NCBI GenBank assembly: GCA_014281115.1
Contig: JACONQ010000011.1
Location: 2,170,001-2,234,000, forward strand
Source of the DNA: Laburnicola sp. R22_1
Lineage: Eukaryota; Ascomycota; Dothideomycetes; Pleosporales; Didymosphaeriaceae
Length of the DNA: 64,000 nt
Reading direction: 5' to 3'
A program made the translations under genes and the position numbers. The first letter of the stretch is position 1. Each line of letters starts with the position of its first letter. The notes under the pieces are model-generated. The model worked only from the letters and a program-made list of their open reading frames with translations, ran no database searches and was not told the DNA's origin. This document shows positions 11,848 to 24,800 of the stretch, in pieces.

Positions 11848-13031
11848 GCTCTGTGTCGCGCAACCATCATGCGGCAGCCCGCACCGAGTCTACAGAAGCG
11901 ACACAAGATGCGGCGAGGTGCGCAGGTACGCGAGCTGATGAACAGAGGGCAGGAACGGGCAGGAACGGCGGGGTCCGGGGGGCGCGTGAGAGAACAAGTA
12001 GATGCAGGACAGATTGGAGCAAGCGGGCGTCTGGTGCGGGAAACCAGCGCTGGAGCAGTCGCGGGTGATGTTGTGCGTGGCAACGGGTGCCGCCGATGGG
12101 GGGTGCGAGGGGGACGCGCAACTGTTTTAGGTCGGCCAGGGGGCTGCGCAAAGAACCAGAGGCAAGCGACGGTGCACAGAATCTACACTCGGCGACGACG
12201 CAGTCAGCATTGCGATGCGATAGGGACGGAGCGGCAACGAAGGCGCTGGTGGGCTGGGAGAATGGACGGCTCGGGGGCTATGCTGGCGGGGACTCGAAGG
12301 GCGACCTCGCGCATTGTGCGCACTGCGCAGAAACGCCCCGCAAAGGGAAGCCACGCGAAGAGAGGGCGATGGCCACTTGGAGCAGACGGCCGGTCGTCGA
12401 TCGAGACACGGCCACGGCGGGCAAAGACGTACCGGTGGTTGACGTCGAGGTCGCGAGGGACGAGGCCTCTGCCCAGGAGCGATCGGCTCTGCCAAGTCGA
12501 CTATAGGATATAAGAGGTAGGGCAGCCTCGTGGGTGGAGTCGCTGCGTGCAATGGGGATGAATGGGCGGCCACAGATGGCTGCGCACACCGAGGGCCAGG
12601 ATGGACGCCAGGTGCGAGAGGGGTGCAGCCGCAGGTGTAGAGGCGTCGACGCGCGCCGTCAGTAGCACAGACAGAGGGTGCGAGAAGCCGCACTGGCGGG
12701 CAGACGACGGCTTCTCGTACGCTGACTCGTCCCCGTTACAGGTCGCGCATCTTGCCCATTGCCGGTCGGTCGCTCTTGCCCATTGCAGGCCGGTCGCTCT
12801 TGCCCATTGCAGGTCAGCGGCACCGGTCTCGACCACGCCACGACCATTGGGCGCTACATGTGTCGACGCAAACAAGCATTCGCCAAGGCCGTGCGAATGC
12901 TTGTCTCGTGACGCAGAAGCTGCCCAGGTGCAGGTGGAGCGGAGCGGCAGCACCTCGGGAGCCCTCGAACCACACCCACCATATGCCCACCATATCTGGA
13001 CCACCACCACTTCTGCTTTCACTCCAACGCC
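11848..13031. promoter_or_regulatory. 1.2-kb divergent promoter of palF and CSC1-like gene, with GCCARG hexamers
   Basis: GC-rich intergenic region. The core PacC/Rim101 site 5'-GCCARG occurs on the plus strand at 12135-12140, 12491-12496, 12595-12600, 12607-12612 and 12882-12887. Five on one strand is more than the roughly one expected at this base composition. In yeasts RIM8 is known to be repressed by Rim101, so feedback on palF is plausible, but binding is inference. A 24-bp tandem repeat lies at 12751-12820. Long frames in this region overlap in all directions and lack coding character. Confidence 0.4.
12751..12820. repeat. 24-bp tandem repeat, about 3 copies
   Basis: Unit beginning CTTGCCCATTGC followed by a GGTCGGTCGCT-type half, at 12751, 12775 and 12799. 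The units differ at a few bases and the last is incomplete. Confidence 0.8.
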
Positions 13032-15733
13032 ATGAACCATGGCAACAGCACATGTGCAAAGGACGATCCCTGGGGCAGGCCTAACCCCAGAGATACGCGC
13101 ATCCAAATCTACCTCTCCTTCGCCCTCGGCCTGGCTGCTTTTGTGACCTTCTGCGTCAGTCTCGTTGCCTTCCCATGCCAGCCTGCCGACTAACCCACGG
13201 CCCAGTTCCTCCGCCCGCGATGGAAAGGCCTCTTTGCGGCGCGCAAAAAGCAGAACGACCAGGCCACGGCCCTCCCAGCGCTCCCAGACAGCTTTCTCGG
13301 CTGGATGCTCCCACTATGGCGCATAACAGAGGAACAGGTGCTGGAGTCGGCCGGTCTGGATGCCTATGTGGTACGTGTCGTGACCCCGCCATGCCTGCCG
13401 TCCTGTTGATGTGTGCTGTAGTACCTGGCCTTTTACAAAATGGCCATCCGCTTTCTCCTCGTCACGCTCTTCTTCGCCCTCACTGTTATCAAGCCAGTGC
13501 ACGATACACACCAAGAAAAGGACCTACCCGACGACCGTGGCAATGACCGCCCCAAACTCGACGCCCCATCGACGTGGGTGGCCATGGCCGCCGACTATGA
13601 AACCTACTCGGACTACTTGTGGATGTACCTCGTCTTTGCCTACCTGTTCACCGCCTACTTGCTGTATCTTATTGTCTCGCAGACAAGGAAAATTATCGAG
13701 GTGCGCCAAAGGTACCTAGGCCATCAGAAGACCATCACAGACCGCACAGTCCGCCTGTCGGGCATACCTCTGGAGCTCAGGTCCGAGGAGAAGATCAAAA
13801 AATTCATCGAGGATCTCGAAATTGGACAAGTGGAAAGGGTGACGCTCTGCAAGAATTGGAAAGAGCTGGATGAACGTGTCGTGCAAAGACAGGCTGTCTT
13901 GAGAAAACTCGAGGAAGCGTGGACTGTCTATCTTGGTAACCGACGAGTGGAAAGGAGCTTGGAGACCTTGCCCGTAGTCCAGCCGCGACCTCCAGCGCCA
14001 GAGATTGATCACGAAGACCGCGAAGGCGATGAAGCCAGTCAGCTGCTGAACGACTCCGATCGGGATCCGGATTACGCAATCCCATACGCCAGACCACGTC
14101 CAATGGCTAAAATTTGGTTTGGTCGGTTCAAGTTGCATTTCAAAAATGTTGACGCCATCAACTACTACGAGGAGAAATTGCGGCGGCTGGATGACGACAT
14201 CAACGCCCTGCGGAAAAAGGACTTTGAGCCTACACCCCTGGCTTTTGTGACTATGGACAGCGTCGCCTCTGCGCAAATGGCAATACAGGCAGTCTTGGAC
14301 CCTTCGCCGCTCCAACTGTTGGCCAACGGTAGCCCCGCGCCCTCTGACGTAGTCTGGACAAATACATATTTGCCTCGCGGCAAGAGAATGTTGCGCTCTT
14401 GGGCAATCACAGCCTTTATTGGATTACTTACTGTATTTTGGACGGCGTTGTTGGTCCCTGTTGCGGGTGCTTTGAATACCTGTGCTATACAAGAGGTGTT
14501 TCCTCGTTTGGCTGAGGCCCTGAAGTCTCACAAGGTACTACAATCGTTCGTCAATACTCAGCTGCCTGCGCTGGCAATCACCTTGCTCAATGTTTTAGTG
14601 CCGTTCCTCTACGATTGTAAGCGATCCTTACTGCTTCTAAAAAGTTCAATAGGCTAATTAGGCTAGGGCTGGCAAACCAACAAGGCATGATATCACAAGG
14701 GGACGTCGAGCTCTCGGTCATATCCAAAAACTTCTTCTTCACCTTCTTCAACTTCTTTTTCGTCTTCACCATCCTCGGGACAGGTTCTGGATTTGTCGCA
14801 TTATTTATACGTTTCGGCGAGAAGCTCCACGATGCCTCCACCATTGCTAACACCTTGGCAAAATCGCTGGCCAAGCTCCTAGGATTCTACACGAACTTCA
14901 TTATCCTGCAAGCGTTCGGCCTCTTTCCGTTACGTCTCATGGAATTTGGAGCTCTTTCGCTATATCCAATCAATCTCATTGGAGCAAAGACCCCTCGAGG
15001 TAGGTTCAATCAATTCTTGTCGAGATAATGGTCAGCTGACAAGAGACATAGATTACGCAGAACTCGTACAACCTCCAGTCTTCAGCTACGGTTTCTTTCT
15101 GCCTCAGACAATACTTATATTCATCATCTGTCTGGTATACAGCGTTCTCCGAGATTCTTGGCAGGTGCTGCTTAGTGGCTTGGCCTACTTCATGATTGGT
15201 CATTTTGTTCACAAGTATCAGTTGCTGTACGCGATGGAGCATCGCCAACATTCGACAGGGAAAGGTTGGATGATGATGTGCGACCGTGTCATCGCTGGAG
15301 TGGTGCTTTTCCAGTTCACTCTTGCCGGACAGCTCGCTCTGAGAAATGCCGTCAAGCGCGCTGTACTCATAGCTCCGCTTGTGATTGGCACATTATGGTT
15401 TGCCTACGTGTACAGCAGGACGTATCGGCCGTTGATGAATTTTATCGCTTTACGAAGCCTGAAACGCGCTGAGCACTCAGACGTCGGCCGAGGCGTACAA
15501 GAAGAGGCGGTGTCGGGAGGTCATCAAACCGTGGATGAAGCTCGTGAAAAAGAGATGCGATTCGAGCATCCTAGCTTGGTTTTGAAGTATGTGTGCCCCA
15601 GTCCTTTGATATCACTGACGCTGACATTCCATGTAATAGTCTCGACGATGTTTGGATTATTGACAAGGGCGCTAGATCTCAAAATGGATCTACGTCTGTG
15701 AACGGCAATCAGGGGGGGTTCACTCTTTCCTGA
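13032..15733 (+). CDS. CSC1/TMEM63-family (DUF221) calcium-permeable osmosensitive channel
   Basis: Multi-pass membrane protein of the OSCA/TMEM63/CSC1 family, mechanosensitive cation channels or lipid scramblase relatives. Six exons: 13032-13154, 13206-13370, 13422-14616, 14667-14999, 15052-15586, 15640-15733. The five introns are 50-53 nt with GTCAGT, GTACGT, GTAAGC, GTAGGT and GTATGT donors. All phases close, giving 814 residues. An N-terminal TM segment (IYLSFALGLAAFVTF) is followed by LRPRWKGLFAARK and the LPLW-like motif GWMLPLWRITEEQVLESAGL. Next come two TMs, a cytosolic domain (~190-390, with DRTVRLSGIPLE and the AFVTMDSVASAQMAIQA stretch) and the 7-TM region beginning ITAFIGLLTVFWTALLVPVA, with FLYDWLANQQGMIS restored across intron 3. 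The C-terminus ends with LDDVWIIDKGARS. The family is certain; which paralogue (CSC1, PHM7, RSN1) is not. Confidence 0.9.
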
Positions 15734-16397
15734 CTATAACTTTCCGATCTCGGAAGCCTTCTTGTATCTCTTTCCGTTTCTGGGTCATACTTTCTCGAAA
15801 TATTCTAGGGCACTTATTCCCCGTTTGATCTTTATTTGACACGCTCTATATACCCGTTATTCTTTGTGTTTGTCACATCGTCCGCACACCATCCATGGCC
15901 GCTGGTTCCTATCCTCATCTCTACATAGTCACTCCTCATACCTGAATAAATCGAACGTACTGGCATGCTCGGCCTGCATTATACACACACCCTGCGAGAC
16001 AGCCTTAGCTCTGTCGTGTGAGTCATTCTACCTTGCATTGCCGCCGACCCCAACTTTAAGTGGCCTGAGCATCCCCACCAGCTGTACTGATTGCCATCCA
16101 TAGGACTAAAACTTCCCCAACTCCCCCTCATTTGGATATTCTTCCTTGCGCGATATCGTTACATCGCCTGCATCTCCAACTGGAGGTGCTACGACAACGT
16201 CTTCCCAGATATATCTATCTCGGGGAGTGGCCGGGACACACTCTACACCAGCCCTTCCCGTTTCTAAGAGTCAACCTCCCGTCGTTGCGTCGCACTTCGA
16301 GTCACCCCATTACCATTCTTTAAGTCTCGCTCCACCAGCGACGCGGTCCACAGCCCAAAGACCGTCTTATAATTCTGAACCAACGACTCATACACGC
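15734..16397. other. intergenic region CSC1-like / F-box gene
   Basis: The frame of the next gene is open upstream from a TTG at 16146 but has no ATG before 16398, so 15734-16397 is taken as 3' flank plus promoter and leader. No repeats seen. Confidence 0.5.
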
Positions 16398-19300
16398 ATG
16401 ACTTCGCAAGAGGCCCTTCTTGACTTAGTGGATGCTGAGAGCTCGACGTTCCAGAGTACGACACCGGCCACCGATCAGGCAGGGGCTACACTACAGTCTG
16501 CGAGACGATCCGATGGGCTGCGACATGTGTTTCCGCGTACGCGCACCGCCCCTAGCTCGCAAGGAGCCACTGCGCGAGTCACAAGGTTGCAACACGAAAG
16601 AAGCCCTGCCTCGTCAAGCAGGCAACCAAGGCGAGTTGCTCTCCACAGAGTCTTCACTTCGTTCTTCAGTACGAGTCCTACAAAAATAAATTCGCCAGCA
16701 GATGTTCCTCCAATTAGGTCCACCTCCTCGAATGTCCGTTCCAGAAACAACTCCGGCTCGCTGCATGGTTCAATGCCTAGTCTAGAATTCGTTTCGACCG
16801 GAACTTTTACGTCCAGCGGTCCGAGCCTAAGGTCGCGATCCGGTTCCTTCAGTAACTCAACTTCATTAGTACCAAGCTGGACAGAGAACGATAGTGACAT
16901 GCATTCACTTCATCGCATACATTCTGGTGGCTTCTCTTCGGATAATGTGAGTCAACCCAGCGAATACACAGAAATACTTGAACGTCTGCTCACTCGCATC
17001 TCGGTCTCAGCTACTAGAGGATGGCATTCTGGAGCCATTAGTCGAGCGTGGCATTGTTCGAACGATGTCTGGCGTCTTATTGGGCCTTGATACTCCGATC
17101 GATGAGCTGGATAGCTCCGCATTGGGAGGTTCCGCAGAAGACGTCCATCCGTTGTCGGATGAAGGTAGCCTGGAGGTGCAACAACCTACCAAGTGTCGCC
17201 TCGATAGCGCTTTACACGTTATGCTCTTCCCTTACTTGAATCATGACTGCCGGAAAGCACTAAGATCGACCTGTCGCGAATGGCGCACGGTACTAGATCG
17301 CATAAGTCCCCAAAAACAACCCTCCTCAAATCGTGTTCCCAATGAGATCCTTCAGCATATCTACAGATACCTGGGACCAAAACATGTGAGTAACTGAATA
17401 CTACACACGGTATACGTTTGTTCATCCAATTTAGTTTAACGCTGCTCGACATACCTGCCGTACATGGATGCGAGCGAGTCTCGACAGCATGCTGTTATGC
17501 ACAATGCTCGAACGAGGAGGGTGGTGGAGTAGTGTGGAAGTGGATTTAGTGGGTTAACAGCTCATACAATCCCGTATGATACATGGGCTAACCATATGCC
17601 CTCTTTGAGGCCAGAAAGGGCTGGATCGGAGACCACAAGCTGCGCTCCACCAACGCAGACGAATTATGGTTCCTCAACTGCCGTCTGTCACGCGAATGTG
17701 CTCTATCCGCAGGGGGGGCTGATGTTGAATTACACGCCCAAAATGGCAAATACAGGGGCGCGATAATTGAGGTTTCTGATATAGTCTTTATTGATCTTGC
17801 CAGTGGCCATCCGGGGTCTGAAGGACAAAGGTGTGGAGGCCTGATTTTTACCACAAGCATATGCGGGCAGTTCTTACTCGTTGCACGTGAAACCGTCATC
17901 TATGTCTACGACCTTCGAAGTGGCATCCTTACGCCTGTCACCCGCGTTATTTGTCCTAGAAGAGTCCTGGCAATGAGCATGGACATGTCCTCCGGTAGGA
18001 ATGCGGTTGCCGCCTTGCTTGAAGGCCGAATTGGCATGGTTTGCGAGTTGCAATACGGCCAGAAACCGACTATTGACTCGCCGACGGAAATACTAGTCGA
18101 GTCTCATGGCCACCAGTACCGAACGATTGCAACCGCTTCTATATCATCAAGTCGTGAGAGTGCCTTATATGCCGGCATCGATGCTGCTGACCGCAACGCG
18201 ATATTTGCTGGAGGCTCATATCCTGACATGGTACCCGTTGAGTCGGTCGATGTTCAATCAAATTCCCAGGCCGTCTCACTCCAGGAGGTTCACAACCATC
18301 GTACATATGCGCACAACCACATCAACCAGACTTGGAACCTAAGTCTCCAAGGACCAGGACACAGGGCTTCGTTGGAGACCGATGCTTCACATACCCGCCC
18401 CTATCACGCTTTGCCTGTTGAAAGCGGAACATCTACTTTCTATCGCCATCTTTGTTCTGAAGATGACCCCCCACGTAGCGGTATGTGACTCCTTAGCGAA
18501 TATAGAACGAGATTCCGTCATGTCTCTACTCTATTAAACTGCAGTGCTGGAAACCCTTGCACTAACTACCCTGCTTAGTTTCAATCTGTCCTCAACGCCG
18601 TTGCGTCGCATTTGGTAAGATGGTTCCAGCCATGATATGCGTGGGACTCTTGCTTACCATGATTTCTATATGCAGGCTGCTCTGCTAGTATAGAGTTGCA
18701 CTGGATCGATGCACTCACTGGCCAAAGCCTCAGTCGCTGGTTCCCGCTCACCGCACCATCAGATTACCTGTTTTTCCTCGCTCCTCGACCTGGCTTCGAG
18801 TCCGCGAAGAAGCTGCGGCTTATCTCAAGCGCTGCACACCCCAACGATAGGCCCGCCATAAGTCGAAAGTTCTACTTCGGTGGGTGGCCACAAAATTACA
18901 TGAGACATCGCTTATTGTACCTTTAGGCAGGCCTACCCTTAGATCTTTATGGGGCTCCTTTGGCTTTGAAAGTAATTCGCGGCGAGTGGCGTCTCCGAAT
19001 TGCGATCACTATCACGCTATTCCGCTGAGTGATGGACACCACGTCCTTTTCATTGAACCTCCGACGGGGAAGTTGTTCATGGGCTGCGACGCGCCTCTCC
19101 GCGGGCCAACAAAGCTCCTTCGGAAAATCATGTTCATACCGCCATCGCCTGATAGCCAAGTACCATGTCTCTTTGCACCCGCATTTGACATGTCGTGGGG
19201 TGCTCGAGTTGTTGTTGTCTATGGAGAGACGTTAGTACTCTACAGTATACCGTCTGACGTATGCAACCTTTCACGCTTGGAGCAAGGAGCAGACAGTTGG

Positions 19301-20073
19301 GATGTATACACTGCGCTACCGTTCTCAGCTGAAGGACGTACAGAGAACCACTGGCTGAATTGGTGGGATGAGCCATGTTCTGCAAATCGATGGGGTGATA
19401 ATCCTATTTGGCCCATCGCTGTCCGTGGGTTGAACATCGGAACGTTGAGGAGTGTGTGCGAAGTGGCGATTCAGACGAAGCCGGACATCACTATTTGGGG
19501 ATTTACATTGGATTCGCAGTGAGTCCTTTGAAGATACGTGGTAAGCGTGAGAATAGTGCTTACTGAACGTTCGCGACTAGGTGCAAAACATGGCAGCTGC
19601 GTAATTTCGCTGATCCTGTTGTGCGCTCTCGCCGTTATGTTTCCCAGAGCGGCATCATACATGATGAATATGCAGTTGATGAATCTGGGGATGTCATCAT
19701 GACTGATTCTGAGGTTACGATTCCTCCTTCACCGCACCTAACCTCTCCACTGGCCGCACCCCAACTCAACGCATTCGGCCGAGAGCAATCTGTTGGCTTC
19801 GACGGCTACTCGTCGCAGACTTTGAGTCCAAGCAAGCACGTCGACAATGAAGAGCTTCTCGCGAAGAGAATCCCGGGAGCATTGAGCGTGGAGAACGATG
19901 ACTGGGTCGACGTTTTGGATGTGCGAGGCTGTGATGCATGGTTTGAGGAGAATGGGGACGTGGTGATGGTGAGTCATGCTAGCATAGCTATGGAATCATA
20001 GGGGAAGGGGTGTTGATTTGATGCGAAGGTACCGGCAGATGTTCATGTGGGGAGTATGGAGTTGGAGGAGTGA
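16398..20073 (+). CDS. large F-box domain protein with beta-propeller-like C-terminal half
   Basis: Nine exons: 16398-16946, 17011-17385, 17435-17548, 17610-18480, 18579-18614, 18676-18879, 18927-19518, 19581-19968, 20029-20073. Every junction keeps the frame, giving 1057 residues. The N-terminal ~180 residues are Ser/Thr/Arg-rich and disordered. The F-box lies at ~287-325 ([18 protein letters not shown], then [17 protein letters not shown] after intron 2), suggesting an SCF ubiquitin-ligase substrate adaptor. The C-terminal ~700 residues show WD/propeller-like strands such as [18 protein letters not shown] and HHALFI-type blade edges. Uncertain points: intron 3 (17549-17609) has donor GTGGGT and acceptor TTTGAG, chosen because only it keeps both flanks open. 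The last intron (19969-20028) may not be used, in which case the protein ends at 20001. Substrate is unknown. Confidence 0.72.
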
Positions 20074-20488
20074 GCTTGAGGTGCGAAGGGTTGAGCGAGG
20101 CTGAACTGGAGTTGTGATATGGTGTGGGCCGGGCTGCCGCGTTTCAGATGTTTACCTACGACCTCTATTGCTACGAAATATTACTAGTAGTTGAAGACTT
20201 TGGATGTTGAAGTGCTGTGCTGTCAAGTCTCCTAATCAAGTCTTGACTATAAACGGGTACTTGTAAATGAATGGATGAATGGATGAATGGATGAATGAAT
20301 GAATGAATGGTCGCCGCCGGCTCGCCGACTGGCCAATCGGCTGATTTGATGGGAGTGGAGTCGGAGCCTTGGCGCTCTCCGACTTGACCCTTGCGTTCCG
20401 ACAGTACAATCCTCTGTATTTCAACACGACGGCGCAACGAGCGCGCACTACCGAAGCAGCAACTGCCACATCTGCTGCTCGACGAAGC
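20074..20488. other. intergenic region with tetranucleotide repeat
   Basis: Upstream region of the THOC5 gene. It contains the ATGA/ATGG microsatellite at 20266-20310. No gene seen; the minus-strand frame through it (20171-20872) is mostly the antisense of THOC5. Confidence 0.5.
20266..20310. repeat. (ATGA/ATGG)n microsatellite
   Basis: About eleven tetranucleotide units alternating ATGG and ATGA, then pure ATGA, some 180 bp upstream of the THOC5 start. Confidence 0.9.
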
Positions 20489-21267
20489 ATGTCTGTAGCG
20501 ACAGCGGACTCTATGGACATGTCCGGCGTGCCAAACGGTGACTCGGGCCCGTCGCAATTCAACCTCGCCGACCACATCAAGATGCCGCAAAACAGCCGTC
20601 TCCACCACGAAACGCAGAATCTCAAGAAGCGCGTCAACGAACTCATCGAATACCAGCAAGCGCATCCCAAGCCCGCAAAGTACGCAACGCGCGAGGACGT
20701 AGGCGCCGAGAGGAAGATTCAACGTGAACTCGACTTGCGAGAGAAGAAGTTGAAGGCGCAGCTGTCCATCGTACGGACATTGTATAGGAACAGCGTGCTC
20801 AAGGTCCGGGAAGAGAAGGCGGAGACAGCGGACGTAAAGGCAGTCAACGATGCACTGATCTTGGGGCTGCATAATCTGAAGTACGAGGAGCAGTCGCTCC
20901 AGGCCGAGATTGCGGCTGCTGAGAATTATGAGTAGGCCCTAGACTGCCCCACGTACATGCTGCATCGACTGACCATGCTCGCAGCCACAAGTACAAGAAA
21001 CTCCCTCTCATGGCGCCGGACGACTTCAAAGCCAAATTCCCGCAGTACGTCGACGCCTCGCCGCACGAAGTCATGATTGCGCAAATCGAACACGAGCACC
21101 AGGATCGGATCAAGCTCGAGGAGCGCCGACAGGAGAAGCTGAAGCAAAAGCAGAAACTTATCGCCGAGGTGAAGAAGAGCAAGGACGATCTTACAAGGCT
21201 GGATGGCATGGTGGAGAAGTTTGTCGAGCATTTCGAGCCTATACGCAAAGTTCTGGCCACGGAGTAG
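20489..21267 (+). CDS. THO complex subunit 5 homologue (THOC5/Fms-interacting protein family)
   Basis: Nuclear mRNA packaging and export factor of the THO/TREX complex. Exons 20489-20931 and 20985-21267 are joined over a 53-nt intron (GTAGGC...TCGCAG), giving 241 residues. Visible family blocks: RLHHETQNLKKRVNELIEYQ, the coiled coil ERKIQRELDLREKKLKAQLS, ALILGLHNLKYEEQSLQAEI, then across the splice HKYKKLPLM, EFLA-like FPQYVDASPHEVMIAQIEHE, and a Lys/Glu-rich coiled coil. The order 'NLxYExxxLxxEI...YKxLPLM...F' is what I know from THOC5. Fungal members are short, retaining only this N-terminal coiled-coil part. Longer frames start at TTG (20369); the first ATG is 20489 (MSVATADSMDM). Confidence 0.85.
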
Positions 21268-21857
21268 ACTCGTCATCCCGCTGTGAGGGCTTCAAGCGGG
21301 TTGGAATCTTGGGCTAAGCTATGTCTAGTCGCAGGAGTGCGCAGTCTGAGTCACACATGCGCAGGAGACGTAAGCGGCCAGCGCTCGCAAACAAGACGCC
21401 CGAGGGAGCGAAAGCGCATCGCGAAGGAAGAAGAAGGCGACAGAGCTGAAGACGGAATGCCGAGCACGTTGGGTTGCGGCGGGGAGGGCTGGGTCATGCG
21501 AAAGGAGCATGTAGCCTGGTGTGACGGCAGCCTGTGGTGACTCATAAGGGTAGGAAGAAGGACGTGGGAGGCCTCGAGTGAGCATAGAGTCATGAATTGA
21601 TCTTGTTTAGATGAGGCTATCCACGGATGGGCAAGGCGTACCAACAGAGACTATCTAGTGAAGATGAGTGAATGGGCTCCCGCTGTACGACTCTCCCCAC
21701 GCGGCGCGCGCCCGCGTTCCGTGCATCTACTCGCTTATCCTAGTGGCTTGGCACTGCCCTCCCACGGTGCCGGCTTCGAGGTCCCGCCACGCTTCTCGAA
21801 GGTGCATGCCTTCACCTCCCAACACCACCTACCCCCTGCCACCTTGGCTCGCTCGCC
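21268..21857. other. intergenic region THOC5 / SNF2-RING gene
   Basis: About 590 bases of 3' flank and promoter. Several overlapping frames are open but none has recognisable composition. Confidence 0.45.
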
Positions 21858-24800
21858 ATGGCTTTGTTCTCCAGCGCCGTCACGGTCACGGCCTGCATTG
21901 TATCGCGCCATGGTCAAGATACTGAGTACCCGGAGCCTGAGGTTTTCCACGCATTCGATCATCTGTTCCGACCCGCCGTCGTCGCTTCCGCATCCCATTC
22001 TTCCGAAGGACGCGCGCAGAAGCGGCGCAGACTGCCCAACGGCGCCCATGCAAGCGCTCCACGACGTAGCGACGAGCCATCAGCCGGTGGCAAGAGTGTG
22101 CTGCTTGCCAAAACCACGTTGCATCTGGTCAGTAAGCTGAGAGAAGTCTGGTCTTGCTGCGACTAATGTACCAAGGAGCGTTCCGACTCGCAGACCACGT
22201 TGCCGCCGGCCCCAGATGATTCGCACCGCTCCGTCGAGCTGTTTCTGGAGGCCTTCTCTCGCCGCGATGCCCAACAAATCTCGCTGTCTCTATTCGAATC
22301 CGCCTCCTCCACGAACATCGAGTTCGTTGCCACGGCCGCCCCCGACCAGCTCCAACCGCTTGTGCCGCACCTAGAAACTGCCGCATCGGTCGCTACCACC
22401 CTTCGTGGAAGGAAGAGGACGTCGATCGCTCGAGTTCCCTTTTGTCGTTGCGTCCTCTCTCCGCCCACTGCCGAGCAACAGTCGCTGCAGCTACACGTCG
22501 AGCTGCGGTGGCTCTTGGGCATTGCAGCCATGGAGACGGTCAAGTCCAGGGAAATTCAACGAGCCGATGCGAGGATACTGTCTACCTACCTGCCGGATTC
22601 CTCCATCCAAGCCGAAGCACCTTTCTCCCTGTCCGATTTCTATGATGCCGTTTATGTTCCCCCCAAGGATGACGTGTCAGATCGTATTAAAGAAAGCTTA
22701 ACCCAATCCACATTACTTCCTTACCAACGCCGAACCGTGAATTGGATGCTGCTACGAGAAGGCGTTGCCTTCTCACCTAATGGAGAGCTCCAGGCGATGG
22801 AGAGTAGTGCATCGGATGATTTGCCTGTGTCGTTCACTCGCACACAGGACGCTTCAGGCAACGCTTGCTCCGTTAGTCATCTGCGTGGCATGGTTATATC
22901 TGGTTCAAACAAAAATTGGGACTCTTCACAGTCGACCGGATTCGGAATTTTGGCCGAAGAGATGGGTCTTGGCAAGACTGTTGAGATGATTGCACTCATG
23001 TGTCTTAACAAGCGACGAATCACTAAAGAAGACGTTCATGATCCGTATCTTGGCAAATCCGTCAAGGCTTCGAGCGCTACTCTGATCATCGCACCTCCTG
23101 CTCTCATCGAACAATGGATATCGGAGGTCAACAAGCACGCACCTCAACTAAAAGTGTTCCACTACAAAGGAGTGCCCTCTCACACTACACCGAAGCAGGA
23201 ACACGGCAAAGCTACAATCGAACACCTTTCACAGTTCGACGTTGTGTTGACTAGTTACCAGGTGCTTGCGAAGGAATTACATCACGCTACACCTCCCCCT
23301 GATCGTTCATTTCGACACAAGAAAATTCATCAACGCCGAAACAGTCCCCTGGTAGAGATATCTTGGTGGAGAGTTTGTCTGGATGAGGCACAGATGGTCG
23401 AGAGTGGCGTCAGTCAGGCTGCCAAGGTGGCCCGGATCATTCCACGTTGCAACGCCTGGGCTGTGTCCGGTACCCCTCTTCGGAAAGATGTTCAGGATCT
23501 GCTCGGTCTACTTGTCTTCTTACGTTACGAGCCATTCGCTACCACCAAAAACCTTTTTTCTCGCCTTACAAAGTCTTCATTCCGAGCCATCTTCAATCGC
23601 ATCTGCGTCCGACACACCAAAGACCAAATTCGGGACGAGCTTCGCATACCCCCACAGAAACGTGTCGTCATAACTGTTCCGTTTTCTTTGATAGAGGAGG
23701 AGTATTATACAGATATGTTCCGTCAGATGTGCGAAGCATGCTTCCTTACTCCAGAGGGCGCTCCCCTTCGTGAGGACCGAGGGGTCGATCATCCAGAAAC
23801 GATTGAGCGTATGCGCGAATGGCTCGTGCGATTGCGGCAGACTTGCCTCCACAGCCATATCGGTCAGAAGAGTAAGAAGATCGTCGGTTCAAAGAAAGGC
23901 CCTCTTCGCTCTATCCAGGAAGTGCTCGAAGGAATGATCGACCATAATGACACGAGCCTCAAAGCAGAAGCTCGAGAATTGATCTCGTGTCAGATGAAGC
24001 GCGGCCATATCTTCTCCAACGCCAAGAACTTCGAAAACCGCAATGAAGTGGCCCTGCCAATGTATAGAGAGGCGCGAAACAGTGCTCAGGAATACGTCAA
24101 GTTGTGCCGAGAGGAGATACTTGCAGAGACAAAAAGACTCGGTGTGATAGGCCATGGCCATGTGGAAGATCACGAAGAAGACGAGGATGAGGATGAGGAG
24201 AACACCAAAAACAGTCGCATCATAACCCTCCGTAGGTCTTTGCGCACCTTTCTAGAGCTAGAACACGCGTGCGAATTTTACATGGGCAACATGTATTTCC
24301 AATGGAAAGAGAACATCGCCTTGACCGAGCCTGATTCGGCCGGCTTCCATAAATTAGAAAAACATGAGACCGAACATTACAACAAAGCTCAGCTGATTCG
24401 TCGAGAGCTCCTCAAAGTTAGCAAGGCTCGTGCCCAACGTCTGATGCGCAGGATTAAAGAATCGACGGATCCGCATCGGGCTCTGGAAGTGCGTCGCGTC
24501 CCTGATCTTGGCGGTATCGAGAGTTCCAAAGTGCTGGAACAGTTGGCTACCATTGGTCGGGTCATTAACGGACAGAATTCGAAACTGGAAGAATGGCGAA
24601 ACAGAATCATCAATATTTTGACCATGTCACTTGTCGACGAGGAAGGTGAGAAGGAGGGCACTGGCCATGAATATGACCTTTCAACTAGGATGCAAGATGA
24701 GCTCTACGTTTACATCATGGCCCTTCGTACAATCATCGCCGATAGGGCTACGGCTATGGATGGGACACGAGACCTCCTTGTCGACCATGAGTTGCAGCAA

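Noticed and set aside
12501..13106. 201-codon minus frame and several plus frames between palF and the CSC1-like gene
   Set aside because: Non-ATG or unsupported starts and tandem-repeat translation; better read as promoter DNA.
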